A stretch of DNA of 64,000 nucleotides from Xylogone sp. PMI_703 (lineage: Eukaryota > Ascomycota > Leotiomycetes): assembly GCA_021399445.1 (NCBI GenBank), contig JAJTUQ010000001.1:6758001-6822000 (forward strand), written 5' to 3'. Within the stretch, counting starts at the first letter, position 1; each line of letters starts with the position of its first letter. This document shows, one piece after another, positions 32,604 to 43,904 of the stretch. The position numbers and the translations under genes were made by a program. The notes beneath the pieces were generated by a model. The model was not told the origin of the DNA. It saw nothing but the letters and a program-made list of their open reading frames with translations, and did not search any database.

Positions 32604-35153
32604 CTATTTCTATAAGTCATAAAAATTGAAGGAAGGAACTGTGGTTGAATAAGATTGTAACGTACGCAAGTTTCTGTTTCTGTTCTAGGGCTAGGAGGCA
32701 GTTCTCCAGTAGCCCACTGAACTGGCTCGGAACCGAGAACAAATTCAAGAGTGCCGCCGTTGGCAAAGACATCATCCCAGGTAAGCCAATTCTTTATCCA
32801 ATTCTTGCCGTTTACCTTGAGGCTTTGGACATAGTAATTCGTATCGCCATTTCCATCGCCACCAGTACTGGTAATGTCGAGCTTTTTGCCATTACCAAGA
32901 TCAATGACCAGAGACTCAAACCACGGAGAGTGGATAAGAAAAGTTGTCTGGCTAGTTACGGGATAAAGCCCAATCATGTTCCAAAGAAGCCAGGTCTGCA
33001 TAGCACCAGCATCGCTGTTTCCTGGAAGGCCGGCTTGACCTGTGTGGTAGTCTCCTTTGGCAACCTTCCGGGATTGGAAAACCGAACGGTCTTGACGATT
33101 AATGAAGTTGTACAGATATGGAACGTTGAACGTTCTAGTTTTAATTAGCATCGTATTAGCTGTTTGAAACAGGTTGGTGAGGATAGTAACTTACGGTTCG
33201 TTGGTAGAGTCGAAAATTATGCCGTTTGGATTGCCTGGATTAGCACCAACAGTAAATGTAGCATCCAAACGTTGCATAAATTTCTCTGCACCTCCCATCC
33301 ATTCAATTAGCTTTTTCATATCATGAATATCGGCAAAAGAATAGTCCCAGGCGTTCGCCTCGTAGTATGGGTCTCCCCAATATCCGGAGTCGTTCAAAGG
33401 ATCTGTTGCAAGGAAGCTAGTTAGGTTACGAGGAACAACGAATCCAGAGTAGCCAATTGATTCAACATCAGGATTCCAATGATTTCTCCAGTTACGAGAT
33501 CGGTTTAAGTACTTAGCGGCATCTTCTTCTGTTCCGAGACCTTTGGCGACTTGATACAGTGCAAAGTCATTGTAGGCATACTCAACCGCTCTAGATGCTG
33601 CACGGGTGAAGGTGGGAGTGATGAATCCGTAAGCCAACCAATCAGGTAGAGCACCTCGACCTTCCTTAGTAGAAGAATCGGGCGCCATTGGATCCGGAGG
33701 CACGGTGTTTGGTGGAGGAACCTCTGCATCTTTGACCATTGCAGCGTATCCATCTTCCCAGTTGACCAGTCCTCGTACTCCTTTGACATATGCGTCAGCC
33801 AGTACATTATCGGCATTAGAGCCTCCCTGAGTACGGCCATTGTAATTTGAAGACCTAGCATCTGGCATGTATCCATCATGGCGCCAGATATCAATCAAGG
33901 AACGAATGTACTCTTCATATGCGACAGGTTGAAGAATTTGGAAAAGAGAAGTAGAGCAACGGAATAAATCCCATAGAGTGAAGATATCTGAGTAGTATGG
34001 CTCGGTAGAGTTCCAGCCCGGGTTCTCACCAGTTTGGTTAGTTGGGAGAAGATGCATGAAGTATAACGAAGTATATAGCAGTTGCAAGCTTGTTTGGTTA
34101 GTGGATGTGGTGGTCACCTTATTAAACACCTCATTATTCCAGGCGTCCTTAGTTTCCTGTACAACAGTTTCAAGGGGAGTGCCTTCTGGGATCTCATCGG
34201 CAACATTTGCGCAGGCCTTTTCTTTAGAGATCCAGGAAATGCCAACCCTTGAAGAGACAGCAGTAGTATTGAAGGTGAATATGCCACCGACTGGTGTATT
34301 GGTATTTGTGGAAGTCGCAGAGCCGGATGCAACTTTGGTGCTGTTGATATAGGTATTTGCAACAGTAGGTGTAACATTGAAGTAGCCGCCTGTAACAAAT
34401 CAGTATTTTCACTTTCTATTTGGTGAGTTCTGAAACTTACAAAAGTAGATGTTCCAATTAGGAGATCTATTCCAGCCGTTATTATAGATGCCATAGCCTT
34501 CGTAATGGCCGTCCTCAGCTAGAGTAAACTCTCCTCCGGCATACCCTTGCCCAAGGCCTTGTCCACGAAAGGAGGGCAATACATGGGAGACATCGACAAC
34601 TACATTTGGCGTCTTGCCTGCTGGGAAAGTGTATTGGTACATGCCAGCATGTGATGTAGCTGCAAGTTCAAGCACGATATCATCTACAGTGGTGATATGG
34701 TAGTATCCAACTGAGCCGGTATCGGGGACTTTTCTCCCATTGGTCAAGCTTGAAAGAGGGTTGGTAATGGTACCAGTGATTGGCAGTTGCGAAACAGTTC
34801 CATATTTAGGAGCGCCGCCAGTCCCAGATTCGTGCATCATAGTGAAACCTGAGAAAGTACCCTGGGGGAACGGTAGATAACCTGAGTACGAATCTGTGCC
34901 ACCAAGAAGCACATCTGGCCCAAGTTTGACCATTCCAAAAGGCCGACTCACACCCGGGAAGTCATTACCTCCATTTGAAGCACCATTGCTGGGGCATATA
35001 TTAGCTTTTGTTTAGTTCAAGTGTCACATACGTTGACATTAAGTCTTACAAAGTATCAACATAGGAGCTTCGATCAGTAGACAGTTGGCCATTAGCACCA
35101 AGGGCTAAGACGGTCAACAGCGACCCCACGTGAGCTGATTTTGATCCACCCAT
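32604..35153 (-). CDS. Secreted GH92 alpha-mannosidase
   Basis: Exons 35153-35050, 34988-34441, 34389-33195, 33134-32666 and 32609-32604 give 773 residues. Introns are 50-61 bp. The last intron could instead be read through to a stop at 32597, so the C-terminal tail is uncertain. A signal peptide (through about residue 23) suggests export. GH92 enzymes are calcium-dependent exo-alpha-mannosidases, mostly alpha-1,2, that trim mannan or N-glycans. Landmarks are YVDTFNGASNGGNDFPG, PFGMVKLGPD, HESGTGG, LWDLFRCSTSLFQI, SYNGRTQGGSNADNVLADAYVKG-like sequence near 33800, YYEANAWDYSF (carrying a conserved acidic residue), FDSTNEP and GLPGNSDAGAMQTWLLWNMIGLYPV. Length and motif order fit a complete enzyme. 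It is convergent with the GST gene. Confidence 0.88.
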
Positions 35154-36943
35154 GGTTAAGAGGATCTGAGATGAGAATATTCCCCTGACGATCTCACTGA
35201 AGGTCATGGTTAGGGATGGTGGGACCTCTTATACGTGATTTTCGAAGGAGAGTGGCATGGAGACACGTGGGGACACGTTCATACAGGGGGTGGACACAGG
35301 TACGACTTCGGTTGAGAGGTCGGGATAATAATGAGCAAGGATGAGCTTCCCGTACTAGGATTAGAACAAGCTCATGTAAAAATTGGCCCACGAGAGAAGC
35401 TGTCGGAATACGGCCTAGAATACTGCATGGGCACCCACCACTGAAGACGTATAGGTTCTATAAGAAGGACTTAAGCATGCACTTGAATACTTTAAATAAG
35501 TAAGTAGACCCTCACGGAATACAGGTCAAGAACGAATAGAAGTGCTGGCTCCAAGGTCGTGACAGCAATTGAGGGCGGATAGAGCGGGGAACCCGCTTTG
35601 TGTGAAGAGAATTAAGTTTGGAAAAGAGCAACACACCAAAGAAGAGAACGGATAAAATTTGGTGCACAACATCCATGTCAGTTGATTACACTCTGAAGTA
35701 TCATCGTGTGGACGTAAACGAGGGTGCTAGGCAATTGAGAAGGGGTTATAGACAGGCAAGACAAGTAGGAAGCGAGGGAAGTTGGTGTGGTTGGGTACTG
35801 TGCCACGGCATTGCACCGCCAGGGTAGTGAGCGAAATAGGTGCTTAGGAGCCTGTTACTATCGTCCTCTCGGTTATGCTTACTGGGACTCTAGCCTAGGT
35901 AGGTCCCCTCAAAGAAGAGGAATTACAGCATGCAGATGTGCACATACTTGGGACGACGAGCCGGAGTGTAGCTTCCTAATTGATCTACTAGTCACTAGGC
36001 AAGGCTGGATATGAAGGATTACTTGCGATGCCGTGGATAAGGGAAGGTCGTTGGAACGCGAGAATTAGAAAGAGCGCCACGTACACTCCATTACTTCTAG
36101 AAAGATAATCGACCAAGTGATTCTTCGAGACAAGGTGATGATGGCCTTTGCAGTTACATTAACCTTAGCAGTGGCGTATTCCAAGCTTTCCTACAGCCAA
36201 CGTGGGTGATGCTGGCAGTGATAATTGGCACAATCTTCAATGCGTAGCGAAGGGATCATTGTCCCCAGCAGTACCATAAGTTTTGGGAGAAATTTTGAGA
36301 ACCGGAGGTCATCATGGAGCTCTATGCGGCACGACAGGCACGGAGGACCGGGTTAAAGAACAGTGCTACGAAAGCTGCAGGCATGACATGGTATTGGTAA
36401 AGTGGGATGGCTGTTGTCGGTCCTTGCACCAGCTTCGCCGTGAGCTGTTGTTCCTCGGCTACTCGGCGAGTTCATTTGCATCATATAAAAGTGCGCAAGG
36501 CAATCTAAACGTTCAACGAGGAATATGAGAGTATTTGTAGCATGTTGGATATCTTCAAGCTTTGGTATGAGAGTTGATGGTGGCTGAGGATGAGTCTTTC
36601 TGATCGAATCGTAGCGGTTGTGTACATTTAAGGTCAAAGAGCAGATAAAATTGAAATTAACGACGATTTTACTCAAAATTTACTGATTGGCCTACTGGCA
36701 GAGCATTTATATCTGAGGCTTTCTCTGAAATGAGTCGGGCTTTTCAATACCTCTGTACGATTGATGTCGTGAAAGTAGATCCAATTACGAGAAACACTAA
36801 ATATTCATTAAGGCATTGGTCTTATTGGTTTGATATTATATTTGAAATCCACGAATGATGTCAGGAGTAATATCGTATTACGGTCTTGTCAAAAGTGTGA
36901 GAGAGCGATATACAAATCATAATACTGGCCGTCTCATTATTGG
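35154..36943. other. Intergenic, no convincing gene
   Basis: Upstream of the GH92 gene. Several short frames (35618-36014 +, 36283-36528 +, 36353-36676 -) overlap one another and have no motif. Some patches (35880-36000) are rich in CTAG words like the 5.6-6.1 kb region. Confidence 0.4.
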
Positions 36944-38639
36944 TCATCCCCTACCCATACCATCCTTCAGTAATCCCCGTCGCCTTAATCGATCTATTTC
37001 CTCTGCATCCCTCCATCGTTTCTTCGTTTCATCTTGCATCTGTCGTGGCGTCTTGCCTTCTATATTTACCTCGTCCATCAAATTGACGTCTCCAGCCCCT
37101 TGTAATGTTTTCATCATCTCATCCAGAAGTCTTTGGCGATCACCTAATGTTTGAGCCCTTTTAGGAGGGTATACAACTTCACCCGCTGCCACTTGTAAGG
37201 GCGTGTCCCCCCTCGAATTCCTGATGTTTGCGTTAGCTCCCTGATTTAGTAAGAATTGTACCATCTCAAAGTGCCCTAGATTATTTGCTGCATAATGAAG
37301 GATAGTGTCACCGTGCATATCGACGTCATCTATATTGGCACCATATGCCAAAAGCAACTTGATCGATGCAGCATCAACAAGTAGGTTTGACTTTGCCCTC
37401 AGGACTAACTGATGTAGGGGGGAGCCCTTCTGTGTCCCGCAAACTTGCATCCGCTCCATTTTGGCACAAGAACGCCACAACATCAGAATGCTGGGGGCCA
37501 CATAAATGGTGGCTCTTAATAACACAATGCAAAGCTGTTTCGCCATAGCTGTCCTGAACGTTGATAGTGTCAGGGTTGCTGGCTAAGAGCAGCCTAATGG
37601 TGTTGATAGCATACAAGGCAACGTCATCTTCATGAAACATTCCTTCTTTCTCCGACTGATCTGGGCCCCGAGCAGCCCAGTGAAGAGGTAAACTTCCACG
37701 ACTGTCACGACATGATACCATGTTTATAATATCAACATTGTTTTCCTGGCGGTCAAGTAGCGCCTGAATCCCTTCGGTATTCAAATAGCGGGCACCAATA
37801 TGAAGTATAGTGACATCCTCAGTCTGACCTACATATTCGGGGTTGAATTCAAGGTGTATCTTTTTGCCACATACATCTGCACCTTCGTTGATTAGACGGT
37901 CTATCAACTGAGGACTAGCTCCAGCCATAGCTAAGCTAAGGACTGTATCAAAAGGCGGTAGTGTCTGTAGGTCTTCATAGGAAATGGACTCCGAAAGCTC
38001 ACAAAGGATGAGAGGTAGAATCTTATCACGGGCACAAGCTCCCTGATCGAGTAAGAACTGCACCAATTCCTCACTCTTGGCCAGACAGTCTCTTCTTGCA
38101 AGACGTTTACCGTAATTCTTAGTGAACGTCGAGCAAGTAAATGATGCGGCAGCATGGAGTAAGGGAGTTCTATGGTATGCTCTTTCTTGGATTGAGCCAA
38201 ACGGAGGCTGGTTGTTTAGAAGGAACCGCACCATTTCTACACAACCACTCTTGCAAGCCCAGTCCAATATTATTTGTCCTTCCTTGTAGAGTGTCTCCAT
38301 TTCAGCAGGATGATTAGCAACACAATATTCGATAAGTAGGCGAAAAGCATCGATGCTTCCATAGGCAGCAGCAACTGTAAACTGCTCGATACCGTTTATC
38401 CCGAAAGGTAGGAGGACGGGATTGAAAGTCTCCAAGTACCTCTTCAGCATGGGTACATCGTTATATCTGATAATTTCATTGAATAAATACGATCCTTCGC
38501 CACAGTAGAGGACTGTACCGTCCTCAGCTACAAGAGTGCGATTAATGCCATGGTGCCAGGATTGCTGCCTGGCAAAATGCCCTTGAAAATTGTCGTATCG
38601 TGCTTTTGGTGTTGATACTGACGGGGATGACGCGGTCAT
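36944..38639 (-). CDS. Ankyrin-repeat protein, interrupted by one frameshift
   Basis: The frame from 38639 encodes about 405 residues of ankyrin-type sequence (PLHWAARG, ETALHCVIKSHH, NGADASLRDTEG). It then passes into nonsense after a run of six G (37417-37422 on the + strand). The next frame immediately continues the repeat (SPLHQLVL, LLAYGANIDDVD, GDTILHYAANNLG, FLLNQGANANIRN, GDTPLQVAAGE) to the TAG at 36944. Removing one base restores a single 564-residue protein, so this is either a one-base insertion beside a homopolymer or a base-calling error. The C-terminal tail KTPRQMQDETKKRWRDAEE is charged and helical. There is no catalytic domain, so it is probably a protein-binding scaffold. 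It lies 1.2 kb from a CorA-like gene on the same strand. Confidence 0.78.
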
Positions 38640-39839
38640 GATTGTAGAGTATGCTTTAAGAGAGATAAAAAATATTTCAAACGGAAACAGGGGAAGTGAG
38701 TAAAAATACTCTATGCAGTGATTAATTGCCTCCCTTTTAAATAATACATCGGTTAAAAACCTCGAGTTAATTAAACAACTGAATGTAAAATTTAAACGTG
38801 AGCTGTTTTGGTGAAATACGCACGGGGTTGGGGTCCAGCATTGGTTTGTTGGTTGTAAAGTCGGTGTAGTTCAAGATGGGCTGCAAGTTGTATGTCCCTT
38901 GAAATCGATAGATTGCTTGACCCTGATAGCACAATACCCGGAAGAATTGTCTCATTGGTTCTCTATACCCGAGGGTGCGGTCTAGGCTGGTGGGCTTATG
39001 GACGGTAATGAAGGTTCGTTATTGCAACTTGCACGGACTACCTAACCCTGTTGGTCCCTTGGATGATTCGTAAATGAATCCAGATCCTTGGACCGCCGAA
39101 ACTGTTGGAAACCGGCCCGGCTTCGATTAGGTCTCCTGCAGGGGTATACGATGGAGCAGACCCTGGATATTGGCCTAGGGAAATGGAAAGTGACAGCATG
39201 ATGTGTTGCACGATCCGGGTGCTTGGATACCCAGTTCCATCAAACCCAGTGTGGCCCAAGTTACCAGCGGAAGGACCTCAACTTGGGGACTCTGAATATT
39301 ACTACTTTTCCATCCATTGCTGCTTCTCAGAAAGATAGGGGTGGTGCCGTCTATGGGACTGGTCGCGGCACGACCAGGGTCGGACAGAGATAGTAATAGA
39401 CTCATCTCTCAGGACGCTAACCTAGACGGTTGTGCGAGGACAACTTGCGTACAGAGAGTCATGCCTTCATTGGCCGCCATTCCTGTGGATGTCAAAGATT
39501 TAGGAGCATATTTAAGGCACAGCTACTAGGAATGGATGCAAACTACAGATAATTCTCATGCTAATTTTGTATGGATTTTGCTATGCAAATCGTACCAAAA
39601 AATGCTATTAACGGCCACTTTAAATGCAAAACCCAAACACATGACCACCGGATGAACTAAGATAGAATCCATAACCACTCACTGTATGCAACCCTGGTTT
39701 CTTGAATTCTACCATTTTGAGCTAATGTCAACAATACTTCTTTCACAAATGCAACGGTACATCTCCCACCCATAAATTGAAGTCTCACTCACCCAGTGAC
39801 GCAGCTCCCTAAGTTAATTCCACTTTATAATATCGAAGC
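38640..39839. other. Intergenic, nothing recognised
   Basis: Spacer between the ankyrin and CorA-like genes. Open frames on both strands at 39038-39529 overlap each other, have no motif, and are rejected. Confidence 0.4.
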
Positions 39840-41837
39840 CTATGCTACACCAAAGGTAAATAAATTCTTTACGAATTTATGAACTTTCGGGTAAGTCAGC
39901 ATTCTAGCAATTATCAAGCTTATAATAGCCAGCGGCACGGCTACTATAACGTATATCCAAGCCGTATGGCCCATCGCACTGAGATCATCTTGCATGCTGA
40001 ACAAACTCGCAATATAACTTAGTGGAATGAAGAATGTTGCAAGCCAGGTCAACTGGGCCATGTTTCTGTTATCGTCCTGACTGCGACGTGAATCATCAAT
40101 CGAGATAATAGCCGTGACAACGGTGGTAAGCCGGTCAATTCGTTGTTGGTATTCCTCTAAATACGAAAGTATTTGCTTGAAATCGCCGCTCAATGCACCT
40201 ATGGAACCTAATCTCTCGGGAGGTACCAATGGTTCCTTCGTGACTTCGCCGTTGCAAGGGAAATAAAACACCCGCTGCATGGTCTCCTCGAGCATCTCCC
40301 GATAAAGTGGCACCAGCCGCCTCCAAACGTGTAGCTTCTTCAGGGCCATATCAACACTATCGCCCCTCCCTATAAAATGCTCAGGGTACGAGATTCCCCA
40401 CTCAATCTGGCCAAGCCTGCATTTGATGTAGTCGCAGATTATCAACCATTCGGCACTAACGAGATGCAGGAGCGCATGCACCGGTAAGTGAACATTTGCT
40501 GGCTCGGTATCAGATGGAGAGAATCGAAACCCTTGTGGTCTCTTTGCCCAGAAGATTAAATCCTCGTACAGTGATTTCCTGGGCGGATCGGGGGGAGCAT
40601 CTGTGGAACTGACACTAGGAGTTGGTTCCCAGTTACGATAACCATACCAAAGCGGGCTACCAGCTTCGATGGTAGGATCAACTAACATAATTCCTGGATG
40701 ATATTAGAGGACTCTCAGAAATACAACAGGATTCGAGCACAGAAACTCCGATCCAGTATGCAGATATATTAAGAAACCCTTACCTATAGCCTCCGACTTT
40801 TTATCATCTTTTGGCTTCTTGTCAGTTTCTGGTTTCTGATCACCTTCTGGTTTCTGATCACTCTCTGGTCCCCTTTCATCTCCCTGTTTTTTCTCATCTT
40901 TTGATTTGGACCCCTTGTTTTTGGCTTCCGATTTCATCCAGAATGAGGCCCTGCTTCTGGTCAACCCTACAACTGCATTGTTATCGTCCCATAAGGAATT
41001 AATATTTTGATCATCATCCGGCCGTCTATTAACATTGAATTCCTCGGCCTGTTTAAACCCATCCTTGAAGGACTCCTTAGTCTTGAAGTACCGTGGCCTC
41101 ACGAAGCGAAGCTGAAGCCACCGCTGTCTTCTAGTAACAACATTTAGGGCGGGATGATTGATCCATCGATCGCGAATATTATACCATGCGTAATCGACTA
41201 TATGTTCTCGAAAGAACGACGGGTCGATATCGAAATGACTGCCTAGGATCTCTATCACTTCACGAGAGAGATCTTCAACAATAAAGAGCATTAATTGACG
41301 GCTGTCATCCTCTTTGGTCGATTGGTGTTCTCCTTTGATACCCTCACGTAGCGTTTCGGGACTAGTATATTCCTTAGACCATATATAGCCCGACTTATAA
41401 TAATCTATACGCGTCACTTTTGTCTTTATGAAGCGTTGAAGGCGCTGATCCGAGTCTTTCTTTAGAGTGGGCCACCGAGCTACTGTGGTGCCCACTTCCA
41501 TGAAATCGGCCAAGTATCTGAGATGCGGCCATGCTTTTGACACAGATTTGATATGCGTGAGATATTGGGTGTTTCTGCTATTATGGTTAATGTTTTGGCG
41601 AGAATACAAGTCTCCATCAATTACTCAGTAAATTTCTCCCATTCAGCACTATAGAATGTTAGTCTCAAAAATTATTTAAGCCAGTATTCAAACCTACCCC
41701 GTGAGCTCCCACTCCTGTCGCTCTTCGTCAAGTTTCTGCGGATAGTATATGTCCCCATTGCGATCGGCATCTTGCCTTAACTTCGGGTTGAAGAAATCAT
41801 ACCGCTTGAGAGCATCCGGACCTCGTGTAGAAAACAT
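39840..41837 (-). CDS. CorA-like membrane protein, with one frameshift
   Basis: The exons are 41837-41698, 41648-40784 and 40693-39840. The start MFSTRGPDALKRYDFF and the segment WPHLRYLADFMEV are familiar from fungal CorA-like proteins. The middle has a charged low-complexity run (QKPEGDQKPETDKKPKDD). The C terminus has a long helical region (YLEEYQQRIDRLTTVVTAI) and then two membrane helices, LTWLATFFIPLSYIASLFSM and WIYVIVAVPLAIISLIIARM, the arrangement of the CorA Mg2+ channel family. The canonical GMN motif between the helices is absent, as in many fungal CorA-like proteins, so transport is not assured. Summed exon length is 1859 nt, one short of a whole number of codons. The frame breaks at a TAA (41621-41623), with the correct frame resuming within about 15 bp. 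It is either recently disabled or a base error. Confidence 0.75.
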
Positions 41838-42552
41838 GAAGAACCTCCTCAGTGGACTAAGTTTCTATCTATGGTATTACATGCGTGATATCCAGGAAGT
41901 GTAAAAAATTAATTAAAGGAAAAGAGTGCGTGTATTGACGCGTCCTGCCAGCCTTGTATATTTTAAGAGCTGAGCCCCGTGGGCCCCATGTTTCAGCCCC
42001 ACCGATGATTTCACCCACACTAGGCTGTATCGAGGTCTGTTATTAATAGGCTAACTGAATACGTGGAAGTTATTCAATAGACTTTCATGCGCAGGAGTCA
42101 CAAGACAGCGGCTCTGGGTTCTCACAAATGTCTCTCCAGCAAAACTATTGAAAGCTCTAATCGCTAGCTATCTATGCGCATGCGCCGCATAATCTCTACA
42201 GTATTCCATGCAGGGCCTTTACTCAAGCTTTCTACAGGGTGCAGCATTTGTCGCCACCAATGCCTAAAAATAAAGACGAACAATAGATCTGCCTAAACTC
42301 GTGATTGGAGATATTTCTCATCCAATAAGAATGTTGGTGATTCCCTAGCTAATCACCCACCTCGTCTATAACTAAGCAACGGGACCGGATAGCCTAACTA
42401 CTTGGCACGGAGTCAAAGTTCGGATGAACAACAGTCAAGGCATGTACAAATTTCAATTCATAAAAGAATGTATTTACAGCAATATCCAATAGAAGAAGAA
42501 CCAAGATTGACATCGTCCTTCCTTCATGACTCACTCCTGCCCATCGCATCAC
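41838..42552. other. Intergenic, nothing seen
   Basis: Spacer containing the upstream region of the CorA-like gene and the 3' end of the glucanase gene. No supported feature. Confidence 0.45.
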
Positions 42553-43904
42553 TTAGCAAGCACCCATGTTGTAGACACTCGAGAGATCTGTGGGAATAAC
42601 ACCCGCAGCAACAGCACCTTGATACGACCATCGGTAATCATCACCTAGTTGAGTCTTCCAGGTCCAGAAAATCCAGCCATCCTGCTTCTCATACGCCATT
42701 ACCTGCGCGGCGAACCACTTCTTGTAGAAGGCCTTTTGGGTATTTACGTCCCATGGGGCGGTTTTCTCCACGTTATCTGGCACGGATATGCTCCATTCAC
42801 CAACAATGGTCGGCCAGTTTCCACCACGATCATCGTGGCAAGACGTGCTAATGTACGAAGACTGCGAAACCGGGACGGATGTGTCCCATTTGAGGTAGCG
42901 GTGATCGTCGTATGCTGCGAACCAGTTGTTTGTGAGATACTGGGTTGGATCACCCGAACCCCATTTGTTGTTCATCATCTGAATATGTAGCTGATTGTTA
43001 GATGTAATTCCCAGGGAGTTCTCAACGTTGCGAATAGCCTGTATACATTGTTAGGAACGGCACAAATACTAAGGTCACGTGGGAGACTGACATCGAAGGC
43101 TTTGGGATAGTAGTACGATCGCATAGCTCCTACGCTGTTTGCATTCTGGACCGGCTCGTTGACGATTTCAATCATTCCGACATTGCGGTAGTTGTTATTC
43201 GTGTGGACGATTCGAGCGAGCCATCCGAGGAAGGAAATTGCACGATCAAATTGATAGTTAACGTAGAAGCCAGGGCTTGGAGCATTCTAGAGTTTTAAGT
43301 AAGCATATAATTCAGACTTTGACAGGAACTGCGTGGGGTTTCTTACCTGTCCAGTGTCGGGGTTTGTCGCAACCTGAGCACCGGGTGCACCGTGAAGGTC
43401 TAGAATGATGTAGAATCCGGCATCACTAGCCCATCCACAAACCCTCTCTAGGTATGTTAGACCTCCCTGCGGGAAGTGCTCGCTATCAGAGTAGACTAGA
43501 GACTCATCCATCCAGTATCCAAGTGGAATCCTAATGGTATTGAGACCATAGCTCTTCATTTGCTGGATATCTGCTTGCGTAATCCATGTGTTCCAGTGGT
43601 CTTGGAATACAGAGTTGGCTTTTGCCTGTCCTAAGCCTGAGACACAGTCAAACTCGGATTTATAAGGACCGCATTGAATCCTGTTCCATTCTTGCCCTGC
43701 AATCCAGGGTTCAAACACAAACATTGATCCGAGATTGACACCCCGGATTGGCAGAGTTCCTGGCAGCCATCGTCGACCGGCCACGGAGACATTACCCCGG
43801 AAATGGTTATGACCCTCAGTGGAGGTAATAACCTTATTAACCTCCGGCATCCATGCCGAAGTAAAGGCCGGCAAAGCCAAAAAGAGTACTGTGAGCATAT
43901 GCAT
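42553..43904 (-). CDS. exgB: Secreted GH5 glucan endo-1,6-beta-glucosidase
   Basis: Exons 43904-43347, 43286-43092 and 43038-42553 give 412 residues. Introns are 60 bp (GTAAGA..CTCTAG) and 53 bp (GTCAGT..TACAG), both phase 0. The signal peptide MHMLTVLFLALPAFTSA is followed by WMPEVNKV. Family landmarks are LPIRGVNLGSMFVFEPWIA, SYGLNTIRIPLGYW, HFPQGGLTYLE, FYIILDLHGAPGAQ, GMIEIVNEP (acid/base Glu), DDHRYLKWD and WPTIVGEWS (nucleophile Glu). The order and spacing match the fungal beta-1,6-glucanase B group of GH5, which cleaves pustulan-like beta-1,6-glucan in fungal walls. Both catalytic Glu residues are present and the length is complete. A second Met at 43898 is an alternative start. The symbol is borrowed from Aspergillus and assumes orthology. 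Confidence 0.9.

Noticed and set aside
38767..39529. Overlapping frames on both strands with Pro/Ser/Gly-rich translations
   Set aside because: No family motif, mutual overlap, no splice-consistent extension.
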